From contig CANTAL010000004.1 in assembly GCA_947650365.1 (NCBI GenBank), forward strand, positions 1,833,501-1,897,500: a stretch of DNA of 64,000 bases, in the 5' to 3' direction. Made by a program: the position numbers and the translations under genes. Of this stretch, positions 58,216-64,000 are shown in pieces (position 1 is the stretch's first letter; the number at the start of each line of letters is the position of its first letter). The notes under the pieces were generated by a model. That model was not told the origin of the DNA and did no database searches. It saw only the letters and a program-made list of their open reading frames with translations. The DNA comes from Chamaelirium japonicum (Eukaryota > Streptophyta > Magnoliopsida > Liliales > Melanthiaceae).

Positions 58216-60015
58216 TTACTGAAAGCGTCGCACTAGGGCCAAGAAGTTCTGTATCCTTTCTTCTCGCACAGTATACTCCCCGTTGATCTGCCTCACAATC
58301 AGCTGAGAGTCGCTGTAGACGATGAGTTGATCCACCCCCAGGGATTTAGCAATTTCAAGTCCAGAGAGGAGTGATTCGTACTCGGCTTCATTGTTGGTGG
58401 CATTGAATCCAAGGAGAACGGCCTTTTGAAGTTGATCAAGTTCGAGGGATACCAAGACTATCCCAATTCCCGAACCGATCGTGCTTGAAGCTCCATCGGT
58501 GTAAAGCTTCCATTGAACTGGTATAGTAGTAGGAGCCTTGAGACTTGGATCGATCTTTGTAGTCGTATTGGATGGAAGTTCGTCTTCGTCTTCAAGGCGC
58601 ATGTCGACATCATCCTCCCAAGTTATGGGGTCTTTAACTGGAAAGTCGGCTAGAAAATCAGCAATTGCTTGCCCCTTGATTGAAGTGCGAGATTCGAATT
58701 GGATCCCCAGAGCACTCATCTCGATTACCCATTTGGTCATTCGACCAGCTCGACCCGCCTTGTCGATGATATCTTTGAGTGGATGTTCTGAGATGACTGT
58801 GATCTGATGGGAAACAAAATAAGGTTGGAGACGACGTGATGTAGTGAGCAAGGCCAGTATGACCTTCTCCGTTTTTGAGTAGCGAGTCTCAGCAGGGAGA
58901 AGTGTATGGCTACTGTAGTAGACCGGATGTTTGATGCCTCCTCTTTTGCTAACTAGAATCGCACTGATTGCTTGAACGGTGATGGCGAGATAGAGCCAGA
59001 GATCTTCTTTTGGAAGTGGAGCTGTTAGGATGAGAGCTCGCACGAGATATCTCTTGACGTCTTGAAAGGCTTGTTCACAAGTTGGACTCCAGCCAGACGT
59101 ATCCGCCTTTCGTAGCTTGTCGAAGAGCGGCTTGCACTTGTCAGAAGATTTCGAGATGAACCGATTGAGGGCAGCAAGTCTTCCAGTGAGGTGTTGCACT
59201 TCCTTTCGATTGGTTGGTGACGGTATGTCGAGGATTGCTCGAATTTGATCAGGATTGGCTTCGATGCCCCTCCTGGTCACAAGGTGGCCTAGGAATTTGC
59301 CCGATTGAACTCCGAAAGCACATTTGGCTGGATTGAGCTTCATACGATATTTTTGTAGGACTTGAAAGGTTTCCGCCAGATCGGATAGATGGCTCTTTCG
59401 GGTAGAGCTCTTGGTAAGGAGATCGTCAACGTAGACTTCGACGTTGCGCCTGATCTAGTCTTCGAACATCTTCGTGACTAGCCGTTGATAGGTAGACCCA
59501 GCATTTTTGAGGCCGAAAGGCATTACGTTGTAGCAATAGAGACCTCGGCTAGTCACAAAGCAAGTCTTCTCTTGATCGTCCGGATGAAGAGGAATCTGAT
59601 TGTACCCAGAGTATCCATCCATGAAAGATAATAGCTCGTGGCCAGCAGTGGCATCGACGAGCCTATCTATCCTTGGCATGGGGAATGGATCTTTGGGACA
59701 AGCCTTGTTGAGGTTGGTGAAGTCAATGCACACTCTGACCTTCCCGTTCTTCTTTGGGACAGCAACTATATTGGAGATCCAAGTAGGGTACTCTACTTCA
59801 CGGATGAAGCCTGCTACGAGTAGCTTACTGATCTCTTCTTGAACTGCAACTTGTAGTTCTGGTCGGATTGTGCGTGGCTTTTGCTTGACAGGTTTCACTT
59901 CTCCTTTGATTGTGAGCCGATGGCAGGCGTCATCTGGATTGATCCCAGGTATATCTTCGAAGCACCAAGCGAAGATGTCGATATTGGATTGGAGGAAGGA
60001 TACCATGTCTCGCAC
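58216..60015 (-). pseudogene. Tat-type element: reverse transcriptase and two RNase H domains
   Basis: RT: VKQKPRTIRPE, AGFIREVEYPTWISN, CIDFTNLNKACPKDPFPMP, FMDGYSGYNQIPLH and NVMPFGLKNAGSTYQRLV, then the thumb PAKCAFGVQSGKFLGHLVT. First RNase H: LYLAITVQAISAILV and PVYYSSHTLLPAETRYSKTE. Second RNase H of archaeal/plant type: LYTDGASSTIGSGIGIVLVS, NNEAEYESLLSGLEIAKSLG and SDSQLIVRQINGEY. A dual RNase H defines the Tat lineage. Broken, with a few breaks. Confidence 0.9.
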
Positions 60016-60159
60016 TTCTGCGTCGCTGAGACCGGTACCGATGAACGTTTCTTGAGTGAGATCTCCACTGCCGATATTGATTGGAATGATTTCTTCGATT
60101 GAAGGTGAAGCCTCCCACTCGATTGGTGGAGGCTCGGTCAGCGGGATCTCTTTTGGTTG

Positions 60160-60855
60160 CTATTTGGAAGAAGGGCCTGCTTCATCTCGTGGTTGCTTTG
60201 GAGGAGCAATATTTATCTTACGATCTGTCTTTGCCGCAGCTGCTTCGTAAGATCGTCCGGCCTGTTGATCTCCTCGGATACACACAATGCCCTCTCCTGT
60301 TGCAAATTTGAGGAGTTGATGGTAGAAGGAGGAGATGGCATTGATTTGATGTAGAAATGGCCGACCGAGGATGACATTGTAGTTGGACGTTCCCTCGACG
60401 ATTGCGAACCTTACCAAGACTCGAGTCTCTCGGATAAGGTAGAGGGTGAATCTTGATTCGCCCATTATGATGCTTTGCTCACCGTTGAAGCCCGTGATCA
60501 CCGTTGGGACGACGTCAAGGCTTGAATATTTATGTCCCAGACGTTTGAAGCAGTCTGAGAACATAATGTCGATAGAGCTTTCGGTGTCGATGAGGATTCG
60601 ATTGACGGTGCTTCCGTCGATGAGGAGCTTCAAGACCAGGGGGTCTCGATGTGGAGTATGGACTCCTTGAAGATCAGTGTCATTGAAAACGATGGAGGGC
60701 CAAACCAAACCCTTGATAGGCTTCTCGATCCAGGTATCCTTCTTGTTCACCGTAGAACGAATGTGGAAGATGCGTCGAACTTGCCAATCAACTTCCTTCC
60801 CAGTCAGCGCTTGGTTGTGCAATATCCTGTGAATGCCAAACACATTGGCATTCAC
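60160..60855 (-). pseudogene. Tat-type element: protease region
   Basis: It includes HRDPLVLKLLIDGSTVNRIL, followed by the aspartic protease flap-like GFNGEQSIIMGESRFTLYL and YNVILGRPFLHQINAI. This is the retropepsin arrangement of Tat elements. The carboxyl end is Lys/Pro-rich linker before RT. Confidence 0.8.
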
Positions 60856-60859
60856 AGTG

Positions 60860-61280
60860 ATAGGTGATCGGTTGGAGGAGATTTGATGGACCCAGCAAGC
60901 TTCTTTCCCCTTTGCAGAGGTTCGGCGTTGATCTTGTCCGCCCTTGACGAACTCTTGAAGATGGCCTTCACGCAGTAGGTCTTCGAGATGAAATCTCAGC
61001 CGATAGCACCGATCGGTGGAATGGCCGTGACTTCGGTGGAAGTCGTAATAGACCGTTTTGTCAGCCGTGACTTTAGTGTCAGGCTGAAGCGGATTAGGTC
61101 TCCTGAGGAATTCCTCGTGTTGAATGTGGTCGAGGATTTGCTCGATCGGTAGATTCCACTTGGTGAAAGTGGTCTTTGATGGAGATCGGCGTTTGTCGTT
61201 TCTTGATCGCTTGTGAGTAGGGGGAACTACTACCTCAGCGTTGTGAGTTTTGGCAGCATACTTCGGAGCTTCCCTCTCGG
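60860..61280 (-). pseudogene. Tat-type element: gag-protease linker
   Basis: About 420 bp joining gag and protease, which by position should hold the nucleocapsid knuckle. On minus, fragments such as CYRLRFHLEDLLREGHLQEF (near 60950-61010) resemble the region of Tat gag where a short HxxxC-type motif is common. No long open frame; broken. Confidence 0.4.
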
Positions 61281-61284
61281 TGGG

Positions 61285-62625
61285 TCACCTCTTCGTCTCT
61301 CGCCCTTTTCGGGCAACTTGATCATCTTCAACTTTAATTTCTCTCTGGATTCGATCAAACATTGAACCCAGAGAAGGAGGAGGATTGTAAATGAAGTCGT
61401 TGTAGATGTGCAGGTGGAAGCGGAGTGCATTCTGGAAAGCCAACATGATAGCTTCATCATCCAAATGCCTCCCCGAGAGGGCAGCATGCTCGTTGCGGAA
61501 TCTCCTTGTGAAGCTTCGAAGACTCTCGTCAGCGCCCATCCTCAGTCGATAGAGGGAGTTGAGTTTCTTCTCAGGCTTCAAGTTCAGCTGGTAGTGCTGC
61601 ACGAAGTGATTGGCCAAGACATCGAACTGGGTGATGGATCCAGATCAGAGGTTATGATACCAATCGAGGGATGGCTCGTCGAGGCTCCCAGTGAAGGTGC
61701 GACAGAGCATGTTGTTTTCTTCTTCGTGCGACTTCAGAGCTTGCTTGAAGGCGAGAATATGGAGAGTTGGATCTCCCTTGATGCAATTAAATCTGGGGAG
61801 AGTGGGAGTTCTCCATCCCCTTGGGAATGTCGACTCGAACAGGCTCCGATGGAGAGGTCCGGCGGAGGAGTATCCCTCCCTACGACCATGCCATCGACCT
61901 GGATGCAGGTCAAGAGGTAAGATCGCAAGGTCTTGCTCGGGCATTTGAGTGTTTGCCGGTTGGAGTCGGTGACGAAGGTCCGATTCGATTCCCCGTTGAA
62001 GCGGAATGGACGGAGAAACTCTACTCTTTGAAGGAGCCCCTTTTATCATGTGTTTTCTTGGTATGTCGGGCTTTGAAGTTGTCCTCCTGTCACAGTTGCG
62101 ACCGGAAGAGGATTGGGAGGATTCATCATTGATGCGATCCCAAACACTCTGCTTCCACGGGGTAGCAGAGGGAGTTGGGTCACGACGAATCCTCTCGAGG
62201 GTAGCAGTGCCCATTGATCTCCGTGGCTCGGAGTGAATCGATTATCGTGGTAGATCGACCCTTTCGTTAGTCGAGGGGATAGGAAGAACAATCCCAGCCT
62301 CGGAGGCTGCCTTCTTGAGGGCATCCCTCTCAGCGGTGAGGGCGGCATTCTGCTTGGCTAGTTGTAGTAATTGAAAATCAACCGCCGATATTTGGTATGT
62401 GGATGGCGGGTCTTCAGCAGGAGTAGGGGCAGTTAGCCCTGTTGATTGTCGAGGGGGTTGAGGGATCGTTCGATCAACCGATCTCCTGCTACCTGAACGA
62501 GCACCCATATCGGGGACAGCAAGGGGCTGTCCGAAGTTGAGCCTTTGACTCATTGAACGAGTCTCAGGACGAGCTTGATGTGTGTTACTTCCTTCTGGTT
62601 GACCCTGATGCTTCGTCCTCGCCAT
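61285..62625 (-). pseudogene. Tat-type element: gag
   Basis: Start MARTKHQGQPEGSN near 62625, then a Gln/Leu coiled stretch (LLQLAKQNAALTAERDALKK). The retrotransposon gag core has LPRFNCIKGDPTLHILAFKQ, LCRTFTGSLDEPSLDWYHNL, ANHFVQHYQLNLKPEKKLNS and ADESLRSFTRRFRNEHAAL. It would form particles. Broken, with a few breaks. Confidence 0.85.
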
Positions 62626-62754
62626 TTAGAGAGCGAAGGGTGCAACGAGAGTGCCGACGTCCTAATGGTTGTCTGCTCAACCGAAGGGGCTTGGAAGTCT
62701 GATCGGTTGTCTGCTCAACCGATCTGACTTGTTGTAGGGCGAACTTGGCTTCTC
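62626..62754 (-). other. Residual leader of the Tat-type element
   Basis: About 130 bp upstream of gag, with two copies of a GGTTGTCTGCTCAACCGA phrase. The second forms a perfect 9-bp hairpin (GATCGGTTG, 6-nt loop, CAACCGATC, 62701-62724). No primer site or LTR is present before the junction. Confidence 0.6.
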
Positions 62755-63190
62755 GTAACTGGACCCTCAAACATTAGTGCGCCAAAGTACCACACAACTG
62801 GTTAGCCCACCAGACATGATTCCTTAAGGTTTAGGACCATTTTACCCGGCTTAATGCACTGGTGTCTGCTCACTAATCTATGCACTGTGTTGGTTCCATT
62901 CGGTCACAGACACTTTGCCTGGTAATGACCGTGATGAAGACACCCACGCTCTGTTATCCAACAGCTTATCCTGATAAGGCGACCAACCATAATCAGAGCT
63001 ACGAACACATTTAGGTTACATGAGACCAATCCATTGAGTCTCCCACTCAAATGGATTACCATGTAGCCATTGCTCTCTGTTCTGTAATCATAACACGTAC
63101 TAAGGTACGTACCAAGATACAATCCTAAGTTATCAACCATACATAGCTAAACTAGGTTTTTACCAGTTGTAGAACTCACCAATTCTAACA
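62755..63190 (-). repeat. Fragment of a copia family A LTR
   Basis: 436 bp aligning with 8703-9154: shared GTAACTGGA start, CACCACACAACTGGTTAG block and the intact LTR edge CACCAATTCTAACA at 63190. The rest of that LTR and its element are absent. Divergence from 6838-9154 is noticeable, so it is a separate old insertion. Confidence 0.88.
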
Positions 63191-64000
63191 CATCCTTAGT
63201 TCCCATACAAGGAAAGAGATTATCATTGATATGGGAGGGGATTTGAGGGTTAGTGATCAGATCGTCATAGATACTATCAGATAAAAAAGATTTACAGGTT
63301 GGGGATTGATCCAATCCCGATCAAACGGTTGGGGATCTATGGGGCTGCACATAGGGGTTCTTATCTCATAATAACTACCTTGTGTGATCCGAAATCGAAC
63401 CGACGTCGCACCATGATACTCCGGAACATGGACCTCATCGGGTCAGATCGACTCACTAATATTACAATTACATTAATTTATTAAAGTAACTCTTATTATT
63501 GTGCACTGCTACACACGTGCACACATAACCACAACAACAACCAACATAGTTCATGTCACCTTGCGACCCGGACCCAGGACCCATGGTCCGGTCCAATTCA
63601 AGTTCAAACATATAGCATCCATCACCATATTTGAAGCAAAAATTATTCATTTGTTCTACCATCGGTAATAATAATTTTTTATAAAAAAAAAATCACAGGG
63701 GTGCCCTTAGCCAAAGAGAGAATATAGAAGTACCGGTTATTCCATAGTTGTTGACATCACAGGTCACTTCCCATTTTGTGGGTGCAGTTTTTCAGAGTAA
63801 ATCCTCTCATGAGATGTGTTGCTTTCTTCATCGGAAGTGATAATGTGGACTACTCTTCCTACTCTGCTTTTTTCAAGGTTCAGATCAAGATAAGAATGAA
63901 GCGATGGGGGCTTGGGATCTGTAGAGTATATTTTGGCTCTGTGGAGTTTGGGATTTCTGCAAGCTACCTAAATATTGAGCGAGGGGAGAAGGAAGGCTTG
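63191..64000. other. Unrecognised sequence to window end
   Basis: No gene, LTR edge or RNA gene that I recognise. Because 63190 is a true LTR edge, the bases from 63191 may be the original target or the element's interior. No polypurine-tract-like sequence follows, so I favour target DNA. Confidence 0.35.

Larger units (their letters stand above)
50565..62754 (-). mobile_element. Ty3/gypsy element, Tat type, 5' LTR missing
   Basis: A minus-strand element: gag (61285-62625), protease (60160-60855), RT with two RNase H domains (58216-60015), integrase (56789-57897), then an antisense gene (53268-56081), tandem repeats, polypurine tract and one LTR (50565-51506). Classical plus plant-type second RNase H, an extra antisense ORF and a hypervariable tandem-repeat 3' region are together diagnostic of the Tat lineage (Ogre/Retand/Grande relatives). 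No 5' LTR is present: the element stops about 130 bp upstream of gag, at a junction with a copia A LTR fragment. Broken, with several breaks. Age cannot be read from LTR pairs. Confidence 0.88.

Noticed and set aside
63191-64000. tRNA or other RNA genes, or a host exon at the window's end
   Set aside because: I looked for A/B-box-like blocks and splice-bounded open frames and found nothing defensible.

Overview
This 64 kb window is repeat-dense nuclear DNA from a flowering plant. I lean towards a monocot, because the LINE ORF1 carries its zinc knuckles ahead of the DUF4283-like block, but confidence in that is low. I recognise no host gene. Almost everything is layered transposable elements: LTR retrotransposons of Ty1/copia and Ty3/gypsy type, three LINEs, and several hAT-like DNA elements. 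The LTR elements are treated as fossils.

Layout. (1) 1-9154: a decayed minus-strand copia element with 2.3 kb LTRs; its 3' LTR runs off the window's left edge. It sits in the 3' end of a plus-strand LINE (LINE-A, 9155-11415), which also hosts a diverged solo LTR of the same family (9282-11239, target duplication GTTCG). (2) 11416-37095: an old plus-strand LINE with an RNase H domain (LINE-B) is split by a nearly full-length minus-strand LINE (LINE-C). LINE-C is itself split by an 18.7 kb gypsy block (16784-35495, target duplication GGAAC). That block is a tandem dimer, LTR-internal-LTR-internal-LTR, with almost identical 2.62 kb LTRs. It encodes only gag and protease, so it looks like a young, non-autonomous Athila-like element. 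(3) 37096-45690: two short hAT-type MITEs. The second is interrupted by a fairly young minus-strand copia element (38306-45458, target duplication CAGTT). (4) 45691-50564: mostly unrecognised sequence plus a 1.14 kb non-autonomous hAT element (47207-48348) with a perfect 8-bp target duplication, inserted in the centre of a palindrome. (5) 50565-62754: a gypsy element of Tat type (two RNase H domains). It has one LTR, two families of tandem repeats, and a spliced antisense gene (53268-56081) convergent with pol. Its 5' LTR is missing and the sequence joins a fragment of the first copia family's LTR (62755-63190). (6) 63191-64000: nothing recognised.

The most interesting structure is non-coding. 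The 118-bp repeats of the Tat-like element each carry a 12-bp-stem hairpin, and divergent copies keep the hairpin with a different sequence. A second hairpin family lies between the convergent ends of pol and the antisense gene and includes a compensatory double change. The gypsy dimer keeps a related pair of hairpins flanking gag-pro. The dimer itself is a clean case of LTR-mediated tandem amplification.
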